64,000 nt of DNA from CAZNOG01 sp964574635 (GCA_964574635.1 CAZNOG010000017.1:30556-94555), one strand, 5' to 3'; shown: positions 1 to 9,153, numbered from the stretch's first letter. Numbers and translations: made by a program. The notes: generated by a model from the letters alone, not told the origin.

Positions 1-2081
1 TCGACCATGATGTTCCGGCATATTTCACCGTTGAACATGATGTCGCTCATGGTGCTCTCCCAAGTTCTGTCGAAATTCAGTCCGACCAGTTCGCCCCTGG
101 CGTTGAGCGCCGGACTGCCTGAATTTCCTCCCGTGGTGTGGTTGGAACCGATGAAGCACACCCTCATCTCCCCGTCGGTGGCATAGGGGCCGTAGTCGCG
201 GTTGGCGTGGAGCTCGAGCAACCTTTCGGGCACGTCGAAATCCCTGTCGCCGGGAATGTACTTCTGTACTACTCCATCCAGTGTGGTGTACGGCTTGTAG
301 ATCAGCCCGTCTTGGGGCTCGGTTCCCTCCATTTTACCGAAGGTCAGGCGGATGGTGCTGTTGGCGTCGGGCCAGTACGTCTTATCGGGAAACAAATCCA
401 TGGTGGCCTGTACGTAGCGTTGCATCATGGCGTCGAGTTCGTCGTTCAGTTCCGCGTATTTCGGTTGAACCACCGATCCGTAGGCGTTGAGCAACTCCGT
501 GGAAATTTTGAAAATGGGATCGGATGAGATGGTTTTCGCCACCTTTTTGGGCGATTTTTGCAGCAAACCACGCAACTTGGACTCTTCGTAAAACACGCTC
601 TTGGAGGCGAGTTCATCGGCCGGTGAAGTTTCCTTCCCCCTGTGTTTGGCCGCGAGGTTTTTCAAAGTGGCGCTGTGCAGCATTTCGGGCGCACCGTTCA
701 GGAACAGGTCCATTTGCGCGGCCATGACACCACGGTCGACTTCGGCGTTGAAGTTTTTGAAGAAGCCGTCGAGAGATTTTTCCAGTTTCGCCACCTCGTC
801 TTCCCAGGTGCCCGCTTTCTCCAAGCTGTCTCGCAACTCCACCAATTTGCGGTAATTGGCGGCGTAGCGCAATACTTCCGGGCCGTAGTAGTAAAATTCG
901 ATCAGGTAATCCCGAGAGAGGCGGTACGGGAGCATGCGTTCATATAGGTCTGCGAATTCCGTGGGCAATTGCGACAAGCCCTCGTAACCTTTCGTGGTAC
1001 GGGCCTTCTCGATGAAACGCGCCTCTTGGGCCAATTTCTTGTCGATGGCGTCGAAGCGCTCCAACCCCATGCTTTGCCCGATCCATTTCTTGTAGGCGTT
1101 CGAGATCCTGGACTGCTTGGAGGCGTACTGTATCCTCGTTTTGTCATTCGCGGCCATGGCTGCGTCGATCACGCCGAGTGCGGCTTCCCTCATAGCGATT
1201 CGCGCGGGGTTCTGAACCTCCACCACGTATTCCACGGCGTGGCTCGTCAGGTACTGCTCCGTGAATCCCGGGAATCCGAAAACCATGGTAAAATCGCCGT
1301 CCTTCAATCCATCCATGCTGATGGGCAGGCTGTATTTGGGACGGTATGGCACGTTGTCTTCACTGTACGGGGCCGGTTTGTTGTCGGGGCCGGCGTAGAT
1401 GCGGAACAGGGCAAAGTCTCCCGTGTGGCGGGGCCACATCCAGTTGTCGGTATCTCCGCCGAACTTGCCTATGGACGACGGGGGCGCACCGACCATGCGC
1501 ACGTCGAGAAAAGTTTCAGTGACGATCATGTAGTGCGCATTTCCGTAGAAAAAGGGCTTCACCTCCGCCTTGTAGTGCGTGCCTTCCACCGCGTTTCGTT
1601 CCAGATTGCGCGCCATGGTGGCCAGTGCGGCTTCCCGCGCTTCGCCCCGAAGGTCCTTTGCGGCTTTTTTCATTTGGTCGCTCACGTCTTCTATGCGCAC
1701 CACGAAAGTGGCCGTCAGATTGGGGTTCTGAAGCTCCTCGGAATGGTTCATGGCCCAAAATCCGTCGGTGAGGTAGTCGTTCTCCAGGGAAGAGTGGAAT
1801 TGAATTTGGCTGTACCCACAGTGGTGATTGGTGAGGATCAAACCGTTATCGGAAATCACCTCCGCGGTGCATCCTCCTCCGAAGTGCACGATCGCGTCCT
1901 TGATGCTGCTGTTATTAATGGAATAGATGTCTTCGGCTTCCAACTGCAAACCCATGGCTTGCATGTCGCCCACCACCAATTTCGCCAAGGTGGAGGGAAT
2001 CCACATCCCTTCGTGCGCCGACAATCGAATGCTCGTCAATCCGACCAGCGCGAACAAGAGGAATATCTTCAGGTTCTTCAT
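1..2081 (-). CDS. S46 family dipeptidyl-peptidase, DPP11-like (C-terminus cut by window edge)
   Basis: Serine exopeptidase of family S46, which removes dipeptides from oligopeptides in the Bacteroidota periplasm. Translation from the ATG at 2081 gives a signal peptide, then HEGMWIP, GGGCTAEVISDNGLILTNHH (catalytic His near residue 86) and, close to the window edge, GGNSGSPALNARGEL with the nucleophile Ser at about residue 654. The motif LNFDR follows; an Arg here is the family marker of DPP11-type enzymes preferring acidic P1 residues, whereas DPP7 has Gly, so acidic specificity is inferred. About 693 residues are visible, so only the last few tens are missing. The start overlaps the stop of the upstream J-domain gene (ATGA), suggesting translational coupling. 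Confidence 0.93.
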   Translation of the reverse strand, partial: MKNLKIFLLFALVGLTSIRLSAHEGMWIPSTLAKLVVGDMQAMGLQLEAEDIYSINNSSIKDAIVHFGGGCTAEVISDNGLILTNHHCGYSQIQFHSSLENDYLTDGFWAMNHSEELQNPNLTATFVVRIEDVSDQMKKAAKDLRGEAREAALATMARNLERNAVEGTHYKAEVKPFFYGNAHYMIVTETFLDVRMVGAPPSSIGKFGGDTDNWMWPRHTGDFALFRIYAGPDNKPAPYSEDNVPYRPKYSLPISMDGLKDGDFTMVFGFPGFTEQYLTSHAVEYVVEVQNPARIAMREAALGVIDAAMAANDKTRIQYASKQSRISNAYKKWIGQSMGLERFDAIDKKLAQEARFIEKARTTKGYEGLSQLPTEFADLYERMLPYRLSRDYLIEFYYYGPEVLRYAANYRKLVELRDSLEKAGTWEDEVAKLEKSLDGFFKNFNAEVDRGVMAAQMDLFLNGAPEMLHSATLKNLAAKHRGKETSPADELASKSVFYEESKLRGLLQKSPKKVAKTISSDPIFKISTELLNAYGSVVQPKYAELNDELDAMMQRYVQATMDLFPDKTYWPDANSTIRLTFGKMEGTEPQDGLIYKPYTTLDGVVQKYIPGDRDFDVPERLLELHANRDYGPYATDGEMRVCFIGSNHTTGGNSGSPALNARGELVGLNFDRTWESTMSDIMFNGEICRNIMV

Positions 2082-2647
2082 TCCGTATTTTGTTTTTGTT
2101 TTAGGTGTTCTGTCCTTTTTTGTTTGAAAATAAAATGCCACAACCCGAAAAGAAAGGCCACGCCTAGCAGCAAGGGAAGCACCGGGAAAGGCGTCTTTTC
2201 ACCTGTGACGCTCACCACGTCATCGTGGTCGAATAAGAAATAACTTATGAACGGGGTGATGATCATCAGCATTCCCACTGCGACGAAAACGTAGTCGAAA
2301 GTGAAGTTCAGCACCACGGCCGTGCGGTACAGCGGGGTCTTTTGGAATTCCGCGAACGACATGTTGGCGTATTCTTCCGTGGCCGCCGCCGGTTGTGTCC
2401 GCGCGGTGGCGGTGCGGTGGGATTGCGCTTTTCGGCTCTTCTGCACCAGGTGACGGATCAACTCGTCCTTGCGCATGAGGATGGTGTACGCCTTGTTCAC
2501 CTTCATGAAGAGGTCTCGGGTGTCTTGCGTACCGCTCTTGTCGGGATGATACAATTTGACCTTCTTTCGAAAAGCGGTCTTGATCTCACGCTCGGTGGCG
2601 TCGGGCGTCAGGCCCAGATCGCGGTAATATTTGTCCAAAAACTGCAA
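2078..2647 (-). CDS. Membrane-anchored J-domain (DnaJ-like) protein
   Basis: Small co-chaperone-like protein of about 189 residues. The N-terminus is a J-domain (residues 4-60) with the HPD motif at 34-36 in KLYHPDKSG, the loop that stimulates DnaK ATPase. A polar linker follows, then two hydrophobic segments (around residues 105-135 and 150-175) that should anchor it in the membrane, and a basic tail. No ATG lies just before the J-domain; a TTG at 2647 giving MQFLDKYY fits the family best, while the longer frame upstream has no chaperone-like sequence. The stop overlaps the start of the S46 peptidase by four bases, so the two are probably co-transcribed. The DnaK partner and target are unknown. 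Confidence 0.8.
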   Translation of the reverse strand: MQFLDKYYRDLGLTPDATEREIKTAFRKKVKLYHPDKSGTQDTRDLFMKVNKAYTILMRKDELIRHLVQKSRKAQSHRTATARTQPAAATEEYANMSFAEFQKTPLYRTAVVLNFTFDYVFVAVGMLMIITPFISYFLFDHDDVVSVTGEKTPFPVLPLLLGVAFLFGLWHFIFKQKRTEHLKQKQNTE

Positions 2648-2885
2648 CGCCCCGAAAATACAAAGGATTGTTCGATTGGAAATCACGAGGACCCCGCAAA
2701 AAGAAGGTGCACGGCAAATTCCAAACGGGGATACGGCCCGCCGGACTTGGGTAGCCGTGATTTCCCTCCCAATAATTGCAAACCGCGGTGGGAGGGCGCG
2801 CCACGACTCAAAAACACCCGCCGATATCAACAAATCCATGTTTGCAAAAATCACTTCCGGCGGCGGTCCGGGGAGGGGCTTTATA

Positions 2886-2893
2886 TAGATTTG
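2886..2893 (+). promoter_or_regulatory. Bacteroidota -7 promoter element TAGATTTG
   Basis: Matches the Bacteroidota housekeeping -7 consensus TAnnTTTG and lies 33 bases before the ATG at 2926. No convincing -33 TTG partner is visible. Confidence 0.5.
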
Positions 2894-2925
2894 TTATCCA
2901 CCACAATATCCCAATCGGCGCCTGC

Positions 2926-4296
2926 ATGTACAAAATCTTCGTCATCGGAATACAAGTTTTCAGCCTGTTTCTCATGCATTGGTTCCAGCCCGAACGCGTA
3001 TCCGTGGAAAGCGACGCACCGCAACACATGGCCCCCGGTGAGGAGGCGATCGTGACGGTAACCATCGACAAAACCAACATCAAAGGCTTCGCCAAATTCC
3101 AATTGGAGTTCAGCGACGGCCTCGTCGCCGAATCGGAAGAAACTGCCGGAGCCTCGTTTACCTTCCACGACGGCATCGCGAAGTTCATTTGGCTCTCCCT
3201 GCCCGGGGACGACATCTTCACCCTGCAATACCGATTGGTGGCCGACGAGGATTTCCAAGGCTGGGGAAGCATCAAAGGCACTTTCTCCTACATCCACGAA
3301 AATCAACGGTACAACCACGAAGCGCCGGAAGTGATCATCCAAGTAGGTGAAGCCGGCGAACGTCCTACCGCCGACGCGTCCGACGGCAACGGCAAATTCA
3401 CACCCGTGGCCACGCGCACACTCACCGCCGAAAACGCCAACCAATGGAAAGTGGTGGTCGAAATCGACAAGGCCGACATGGGTGGGTTCGCGAAAGTGGA
3501 GGAAAACATCCCCGCTGGCTTTACGGCCGTCGACATGAAGTCGAGCTCGGCCGTGTTTACCTCCGACGGCAACACGGTGAAATACGTGTGGTACGACATT
3601 CCCCGGCGCGACAAAGTGACGGTGATTTACAAACTGCTTCCCGTGATCGCCATGGATGGCGGCGAGCCCGAAATCAACGGTGATTTCGCGTACCTCGACG
3701 AGGACATCACGCGCATGGTCATGATAAATGACAAGGGCTACGTGCCGCCGGCAGAGCCCGAAGAGCCCCGCGACACTTCGGGCGCCGACGTCATGGACGT
3801 CATCGCGTTGAACGACACGGATGAGGACGACGCGGAAGAAGAAGAAAAAGAAGAAGCACCCGCTCCGGAACCGATTACCGAATCGTCCGACATCGACGAA
3901 ACCGCAACCGCGGAAGTACCCGTGACCGCCCAACCGAAAACCGAGCCGACCACCACGGAAAAAGCCTACGTCGACGCCAACATCGTAGACGTACCCGCAC
4001 CGGAAAAAGGCATCTTTTACCGCGTGCAAATCGCCGCCGGAAAAAACAATCTCAGCAACGACACCTTCGCCAAATTGTACGATTTCCAAGAGGGCTTCAA
4101 ACTCGAAACCCTCGGCGGATTGTTCAAGTACACCACCGGGCACCACACGGTGTACAAGCAGGCGAGAAACGACAGGGAACGAATTACCGGCAAGTACGAC
4201 AAATTCAAAGGGCCCTTCGTCACCGCGTACAACGACGGTGAGCGCATCACGGTGCAGGAAGCCCTGTTGATTTCCCAACAAAACTGGGTGCCCTGA
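2926..4296 (+). CDS. Envelope protein with two homologous N-terminal domains, acidic linker and SPOR-like C-terminus
   Basis: 456-residue protein of unknown function. The ATG at 2926 follows a -7 promoter element; residues 1-20 are hydrophobic (signal or anchor). Two related domains follow, at about residues 34-140 and 165-265: each has a GFAK motif (NIKGFAKF, DMGGFAKV), then a K(F/Y)(I/V)W segment and an LQYRL or VIYKL strand, so this is an internal duplication. A run rich in Asp, Glu, Pro and Thr (about 275-360) forms a linker. The last about 95 residues start IFYRVQIAAG and contain GPFVTAYNDGERITVQEA, a SPOR-like module also found in the next gene. It may act at the outer membrane or cell surface beside that neighbour. 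No enzymatic motif is seen. Confidence 0.7.
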   Translation: MYKIFVIGIQVFSLFLMHWFQPERVSVESDAPQHMAPGEEAIVTVTIDKTNIKGFAKFQLEFSDGLVAESEETAGASFTFHDGIAKFIWLSLPGDDIFTLQYRLVADEDFQGWGSIKGTFSYIHENQRYNHEAPEVIIQVGEAGERPTADASDGNGKFTPVATRTLTAENANQWKVVVEIDKADMGGFAKVEENIPAGFTAVDMKSSSAVFTSDGNTVKYVWYDIPRRDKVTVIYKLLPVIAMDGGEPEINGDFAYLDEDITRMVMINDKGYVPPAEPEEPRDTSGADVMDVIALNDTDEDDAEEEEKEEAPAPEPITESSDIDETATAEVPVTAQPKTEPTTTEKAYVDANIVDVPAPEKGIFYRVQIAAGKNNLSNDTFAKLYDFQEGFKLETLGGLFKYTTGHHTVYKQARNDRERITGKYDKFKGPFVTAYNDGERITVQEALLISQQNWVP

Positions 4297-4402
4297 CCGT
4301 TGTGGTCGCCACAACTCCCAACCCTCGGTGAATCACATGCCTCGGCGCAAAAAGGGCTTTAAAGCCGAACCATAACTTTTTTTATCGAATGGAGTATAAC
4401 GC

Positions 4403-6484
4403 ATGTATAAACACGCACGCATGCGACTCCTTAAACATAAAATCCCGGTCATCGCATTCTTCGCGCTGCTCGTAAGCGGTGCGGCGACGGCACAGCCAAA
4501 CTTGGAAATCGATCCCTTCCACACCGAAGACGGTAAACTCTTCCGCCCTCGCATCCACGCCATGGCGGGTCCCTTGACCTATTTCGGCGACGTGGGAACA
4601 CTCAACGGAACCGGCCACACCCGCCCCCTCAACTGGGGATACGGTTTTGGACTCGAAACCCCGATCTCACCCTACTTTTCACTCAATGCTTTCATGCGCT
4701 TCGGTAAGATTGGGGCGGAGGAAAACCTCCCCCTCGGAAACGCCAATTTCGAAACGTCCATCGGCATGGGTGGGCTCGGAGTGTCGTACAACTTCGGTCA
4801 CCTCATGGATACCCGACACAGCGTCCGACCCTACGTATCACTCGGAATCTCGACTTTTGAGTTCAACCCCAAAGCCGACCTCTACGACGCCAACGGAAAC
4901 CGGTACCACTATTGGTCCGACGGAACGATCAGGGACCGAAGCGAATCCACCCCGCTGAAAAGCGAAGCGCAAATCCTCCAAAGGGATTACACCTACGAAA
5001 CGGATTTGAGGAAATCGAACGACGGCGTCCACTACGCCCTGAGGTCCGTCAGCATTCCCATGGGCATCGGCGTGCATATGCGCGTCAATGACCGGTTCGA
5101 CTTCCGCATGGGTACGGAGTTTCACTACGTATTCACCGACAATCTCGACAATATTTCATCCGAAACCGGATACAACAAGCCGAAAAACAGCCGGGACCAC
5201 ATGATGTTTTCATCGGTTGGATTGGCCTACAATCTGCACGTGGGTAAAACCCGAAAAGACCAAAACCAAGGGATCCTCGACCCCTCGGATTTTCCCGATT
5301 TCGAAGACGAAGACGGCGACGGCATCGTCGATTTCCTCGACTACTGCCCCTTCACCCCTGCGGGTGTGGCCGTGGATGAACGCGGCTGCCCGGTCGATTC
5401 GGACGGCGACGGCGTACCCGATCACATCGACAAAGAGCCCGCAACACCCCAAGGTTCGTACGTCGATGCGGATGGCGTGGCACTCAACGACGCGGATTTC
5501 GAAAACATGTATTTGATGTACATGGACAGTACGGGTAGCCTACAATACGACAAAGCGCGGATCACCACCGACGACGTGTCGCGCAACCATATCGTATTGC
5601 GCGATCGTTCACAAGGCTACCGCGTGGAAATCGGATCTTCCGGAAACCTGTCGCCCGACGAAATCTCAAAACTACTCTCCATCGCCGACTTGAAGAGCCA
5701 AGGCGAAGGCAGCGAATCCATCTTCTACTTGGGCGATTTCGAAGAACTCGGAACAGCCATTTCCCACGCCGAAGTGATGGCCGATCTCGGCTTCACGCCC
5801 ACGATCATGCACCACAAATTCGGTCAAAACACCCCGGTGGACATCACCGAAATTTCGTCCGCCGCTGCGGAATTCGCCGCCTTGACCCAAGACCCCAATG
5901 AGGTGCTCTTCCGCGTGCAGATCGGCGCTTACCGATATGCTCTGTCGAACAACGTATTCAAAGACATTCCGAACTTGCTCATCGTCAAAGGAAACGACGG
6001 CTTGACACGCTACGTGTCGGGGTCTTTCCAAACGCTGCAAGCCGCCGCCGAATACAAAGTCGACCTGCTGCTCAACGGATACGAAGGCGCTTTCGTGACC
6101 GCCTACCGAGGAGGAAAACGAATTACCCTCCGCGAGGCCGGTGCGCGCATGGCTGAAAACGTCACCGAAGAAATCAACGAATCCAAGCAAACACCGTCCA
6201 TCAACGCGGAGTTCGTGGACTTTACCGTGCGCTTGGGCACCTTCGACGGGCGAGTTCCCGCCAAGACCCTGGGTGAGTTCATGAACCTGGGCGGAGTGCG
6301 CCCCATGAGACAAGACAATGGAAGCACGACCTACGTATTCGGCAAATTCGAAACCCTCGAAGCCGCAAACGCCGAAGTGAAACGACTCAAAGAGTCCGGT
6401 TTCGAAAACGCCGAAGCAGTCGGCCTGTTCAACTCGAGCATCATCTCGGCCGATGAAGCCGACCGCATCAAGAACGGCCGCTGA
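4403..6484 (+). CDS. Outer-membrane beta-barrel protein with calcium-type Asp repeats and three SPOR-like modules
   Basis: 693 residues. A signal peptide ends around SGAATAQ. Residues 50-290 resemble a small outer-membrane beta-barrel (alternating aromatic and Gly-rich strands, e.g. GLGVSYNFGHLM). A thrombospondin type 3-like stretch at about 298-350 carries DEDGDGIVDFLDYCP and DSDGDGVPDHID, likely Ca2+-binding. Three related C-terminal modules follow: YRVEIGSSGNLS, FRVQIGAYRYALSNNVF with GAFVTAYRGGKRITLREA, and FTVRLGTFDG. They resemble SPOR-like modules of Bacteroidota envelope proteins; peptidoglycan or envelope anchoring is inferred. The ATG at 4403 is used; MRLLKHK at 4421 is an equally good alternative. 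It lies 106 bases after a gene sharing the C-terminal module, and ends before a strong hairpin terminator. Confidence 0.75.
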   Translation: MYKHARMRLLKHKIPVIAFFALLVSGAATAQPNLEIDPFHTEDGKLFRPRIHAMAGPLTYFGDVGTLNGTGHTRPLNWGYGFGLETPISPYFSLNAFMRFGKIGAEENLPLGNANFETSIGMGGLGVSYNFGHLMDTRHSVRPYVSLGISTFEFNPKADLYDANGNRYHYWSDGTIRDRSESTPLKSEAQILQRDYTYETDLRKSNDGVHYALRSVSIPMGIGVHMRVNDRFDFRMGTEFHYVFTDNLDNISSETGYNKPKNSRDHMMFSSVGLAYNLHVGKTRKDQNQGILDPSDFPDFEDEDGDGIVDFLDYCPFTPAGVAVDERGCPVDSDGDGVPDHIDKEPATPQGSYVDADGVALNDADFENMYLMYMDSTGSLQYDKARITTDDVSRNHIVLRDRSQGYRVEIGSSGNLSPDEISKLLSIADLKSQGEGSESIFYLGDFEELGTAISHAEVMADLGFTPTIMHHKFGQNTPVDITEISSAAAEFAALTQDPNEVLFRVQIGAYRYALSNNVFKDIPNLLIVKGNDGLTRYVSGSFQTLQAAAEYKVDLLLNGYEGAFVTAYRGGKRITLREAGARMAENVTEEINESKQTPSINAEFVDFTVRLGTFDGRVPAKTLGEFMNLGGVRPMRQDNGSTTYVFGKFETLEAANAEVKRLKESGFENAEAVGLFNSSIISADEADRIKNGR

Positions 6485-6511
6485 CCAACGCATTGATCGC
6501 TGATCTAGAGC

Positions 6512-6555
6512 AGCCGCGCGAAGAACCGACGAGATCGGTGAACCTTCGCGCGGCT
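6512..6555 (+). terminator. Rho-independent terminator with nested stem
   Basis: A 12-bp stem (AGCCGCGCGAAG pairing with CTTCGCGCGGCT) encloses a second short stem (ACCGA with TCGGT) and is followed by TTTGCGTTTG. It closes the transcription unit ending at 6484. Confidence 0.8.
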
Positions 6556-6593
6556 TTGCGTTTGTAGGGGTCCGGGCGTTAGTGCGTTTTGGG

Positions 6594-6603
6594 TTTTTGT
6601 GGG
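6594..6603 (+). repeat. Copy of short recurrent motif TTTTTGTGGG
   Basis: One of six exact copies in the window, here within TTTTGGGTTTTTGTGGGTGT, between the terminator at 6512 and the MBOAT gene. The family is discussed in the findings. Confidence 0.6.
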
Positions 6604-6679
6604 TGTTTCTCTCCGTACGCATTCGGTCTTCGGCGAGTCATTGAACCGATCGCATTATATTCGCCCAAAAAGTCCTTCC

Positions 6680-8119
6680 ATGCTATTCAACAGCTTGGCG
6701 TTTGCGGCGTTCCTCACCGTGGTTTTCACACTCTATTGGGGGGTCTTCGCGAAAGCCATCCGTGCGCGGAATGTCTTCATTCTGATCGCGAGCTACGTGT
6801 TTTACGGAGCGTGGGATTGGCGTTTTCTCCTGCTGATCGCCTTCAGCACCGCGGTCGATTATGTCGCCGCCCTCGCCATGGAAAAATCGACTTCGCCGAA
6901 GCGTCGCAAAGGACTTTTGGCCGTCAGCCTTATCGTCAACATCGGGCTGCTCGCCTACTTCAAATACGCCGGCTTTTTCGTAGAGTCCTTCGCCGCGGTG
7001 ATCGAGATGATCTCCGGGTACCGACCGCCGGAACTTACGCTGAACATCATCCTTCCGGTCGGCATCAGCTTTTACACCTTTCAAACCCTGAGCTACACCA
7101 TCGACGTGTACCGCGGGAAAATATCCGCGACCAAGGATTTCGTGAAGTTCGCCGCTTTCGTCGCGTTCTTTCCACAGCTGGTGGCGGGGCCCATCGAGCG
7201 GGCGGCCAACCTCTTGCCCCAATTCGACGAGAAGAAGAAATTCACCTACCAAATGGGCTCGACGGGAATGCGCCTCATCGTGTGGGGGCTGTTCAAAAAG
7301 ATGGTCATCGCCGACAATTGCGCGCCGTACGTCAACGAAATCTTCGCCAACCACGCCGAATTGCCCTCCGCCGTGCTCGCCATGGGCGCGGTGCTGTTCG
7401 CCTTTCAGATTTACTGCGACTTTTCGGGTTACTCCGACATCGCCATTGGAACGGCCAGGCTTCTGGGCTTTGACCTCATGGTCAATTTCCGATACCCGTA
7501 TTTCTCTCGCGACATGGCCGAATTTTGGAGGCGATGGCACATTTCCCTCAGCACCTGGTTCCGTGATTACGTTTACATCCCCTTGGGCGGGAGCCGTCGG
7601 AGTGTGAGTCACACCCACAAAAACCTCCTTGTCATTTTCCTTGTATCGGGCTTGTGGCACGGCGCAGACTGGACTTTCGTGGCTTGGGGCGGGCTCAATG
7701 CGCTGTACTTTTTTCCTCTGGTCGGCCTGAAAAGAAATCGCCGACACCTCGATACGGTGGCCGCCAATCGCCGATGGCCCACGGTTTCCGAACTGCTTTC
7801 GATATTGGCGACTTTCGCCCTGACGTGCATCGCTTGGGTGTTTTTTCGCGCGGAAAGCATGGGTGAGGCGTGGCGGTACCTGAAACGCATGGCGACGGAG
7901 CACGCCTTGCCGGAAAATTTTCGGTTCTTCCCGCCTATGCTTCTCGCTCTCATCGCATTTCTGATCGCAATCGAGTGGAACGCCCGACGCGAAAACCCCG
8001 ACGAGTGGATGGGTCGGCTGCCGCGTTTCAACAGATACGCCCTTTATGTCGTTCTCTTCGTGCTGTGGTTTTTCTTCTCGGCGGGCGAGGCGGAGGAATT
8101 CATCTACTTTCAGTTCTAG
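6680..8119 (+). CDS. MBOAT family O-acyltransferase (AlgI/DltB type)
   Basis: Polytopic membrane enzyme of 479 residues that moves an acyl group, usually acetyl, across the inner membrane onto a cell-wall or exported polysaccharide. Family marks are GPIERAANLLPQF, the DFSGYSDIAIG segment, FWRRWHISLSTWFRDYVYIPLGG, and the catalytic His of SGLWHGADW near residue 326. Around ten or more hydrophobic helices are visible. The start at 6680 gives MLFNSLAFAAF, the usual N-terminus; a TATATTCG element lies about 20 bases upstream. The stop overlaps the GTG start of the next gene by one base, so the two form an acyltransferase pair. The substrate cannot be told from sequence; exopolysaccharide O-acetylation is the best guess. 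Confidence 0.93.
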   Translation: MLFNSLAFAAFLTVVFTLYWGVFAKAIRARNVFILIASYVFYGAWDWRFLLLIAFSTAVDYVAALAMEKSTSPKRRKGLLAVSLIVNIGLLAYFKYAGFFVESFAAVIEMISGYRPPELTLNIILPVGISFYTFQTLSYTIDVYRGKISATKDFVKFAAFVAFFPQLVAGPIERAANLLPQFDEKKKFTYQMGSTGMRLIVWGLFKKMVIADNCAPYVNEIFANHAELPSAVLAMGAVLFAFQIYCDFSGYSDIAIGTARLLGFDLMVNFRYPYFSRDMAEFWRRWHISLSTWFRDYVYIPLGGSRRSVSHTHKNLLVIFLVSGLWHGADWTFVAWGGLNALYFFPLVGLKRNRRHLDTVAANRRWPTVSELLSILATFALTCIAWVFFRAESMGEAWRYLKRMATEHALPENFRFFPPMLLALIAFLIAIEWNARRENPDEWMGRLPRFNRYALYVVLFVLWFFFSAGEAEEFIYFQF

Positions 8120-9057
8120 TGAAGCGCTTTTTGAAAAATATCGCCCTCTGGTTCGGGCCCGTGCTGGTGCTCTACTTTTTGATCATCGCGATCAACGCCG
8201 GACCGACCACCGATTACCAATACCATCGCTTTACCCGACCCAAGGCACCGTCGTTGATTACGGGGACTTCCCGCGCGGCTCAAGGCATCATTCCCGGCGT
8301 ATTGGACAGTTTACTCGCCGATTTGAACTACCGCAAACCCTTGTTCAATTACACCTTCACGATCTACCAATCGCCTTATGGGCCGTGCTATCTGGACGCG
8401 TTGAAGCGAAAATTCACGCAGGAATCCGGCGGTTTGTTCATCGTCACGGTCGATCCCTTTTCGGTGAGCGTGAAAAATGAATTCCTCTCTTCCGAAGCCG
8501 AGGAATTTCCCGAGTGCGATATGGCTCCGTCGAACATCCGCTTTCCGGAAATGAACCCGAATTTCGAATACCTGCTCAAGAATTATTGGAACGATTTGCC
8601 ACGCCTCACGGGGTTCAAAAACGAGGCATACGAGACGTATGTCGCCGACGACGGCTGGCTGGAAGTGAATTTTCCCTTCGATACCGTGCTGTTTCGAAGA
8701 AACGCGGAGGAAAAGCTCGAAGTCTACCGAGAATTGGTGCAATCGTCGTCGCCGTCGGAGGCGCGGTGGGAAGCCCTTTCGGCCACCTTGGATTATTTCG
8801 GTGAATACGGGCGAGTGGTGTTGCTCCGCCTGCCCGTCCCCCCGCCCATGAGGCGCATCGAGGAAGAGTACTATGCCGGCTTCGATGAGCGCATTCGCTC
8901 ATTGGCAGAGGACAAAGCGCTGCCCTATTTGGATCATTCCGCTTGGGGAAATCGCCTCCACTTCACCGACGGAAACCATTTGCACCACACGGCCGCGAAG
9001 AAGTACTCGGCCGAACTCGCGGCGGACATAAGAAACCTGGGGGAGATTTGGGACTGA
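8119..9057 (+). CDS. DltD/AlgJ-like partner of the MBOAT acyltransferase
   Basis: 312-residue protein with one N-terminal membrane anchor (FGPVLVLYFLIIAI) and a periplasmic body. ITGTSRAAQGI resembles the first SGNH-like block of MBOAT partner proteins and LHFTDGNHLHHTAAKKYS the C-terminal block with Asp and His. Such partners complete acyl transfer to the polymer in the periplasm. The GTG start at 8119 shares its G with the TAG stop of the MBOAT gene, which implies coupled translation and a matched stoichiometry. No other polysaccharide gene lies nearby, so the acceptor may be made elsewhere. It ends just before a bidirectional terminator. Confidence 0.8.
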   Translation: MKRFLKNIALWFGPVLVLYFLIIAINAGPTTDYQYHRFTRPKAPSLITGTSRAAQGIIPGVLDSLLADLNYRKPLFNYTFTIYQSPYGPCYLDALKRKFTQESGGLFIVTVDPFSVSVKNEFLSSEAEEFPECDMAPSNIRFPEMNPNFEYLLKNYWNDLPRLTGFKNEAYETYVADDGWLEVNFPFDTVLFRRNAEEKLEVYRELVQSSSPSEARWEALSATLDYFGEYGRVVLLRLPVPPPMRRIEEEYYAGFDERIRSLAEDKALPYLDHSAWGNRLHFTDGNHLHHTAAKKYSAELAADIRNLGEIWD

Positions 9058-9073
9058 GAGTGAGAGCCAAAAA

Positions 9074-9099
9074 AAATTGCCTCCCAGGGGAGGCAATTT
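9074..9099. terminator. Bidirectional terminator between convergent genes
   Basis: AAATTGCCTCC pairs with GGAGGCAATTT around a four-base loop. A run of eight A on the left gives a U-tract for the minus-strand thioredoxin operon; TTTCTT on the right serves the plus-strand MBOAT operon. Confidence 0.9.
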
Positions 9100-9153
9100 C
9101 TTAAAGTTTCATAGCAATTATACGAGATTTCGGTTGTCAATCTCCTGCATATC

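Noticed and set aside
7614..7623. CCCACAAAAA in the MBOAT gene as a functional regulatory site
   Set aside because: It encodes THKN within a conserved protein region; counted for the motif frequency but not claimed as a regulatory site.
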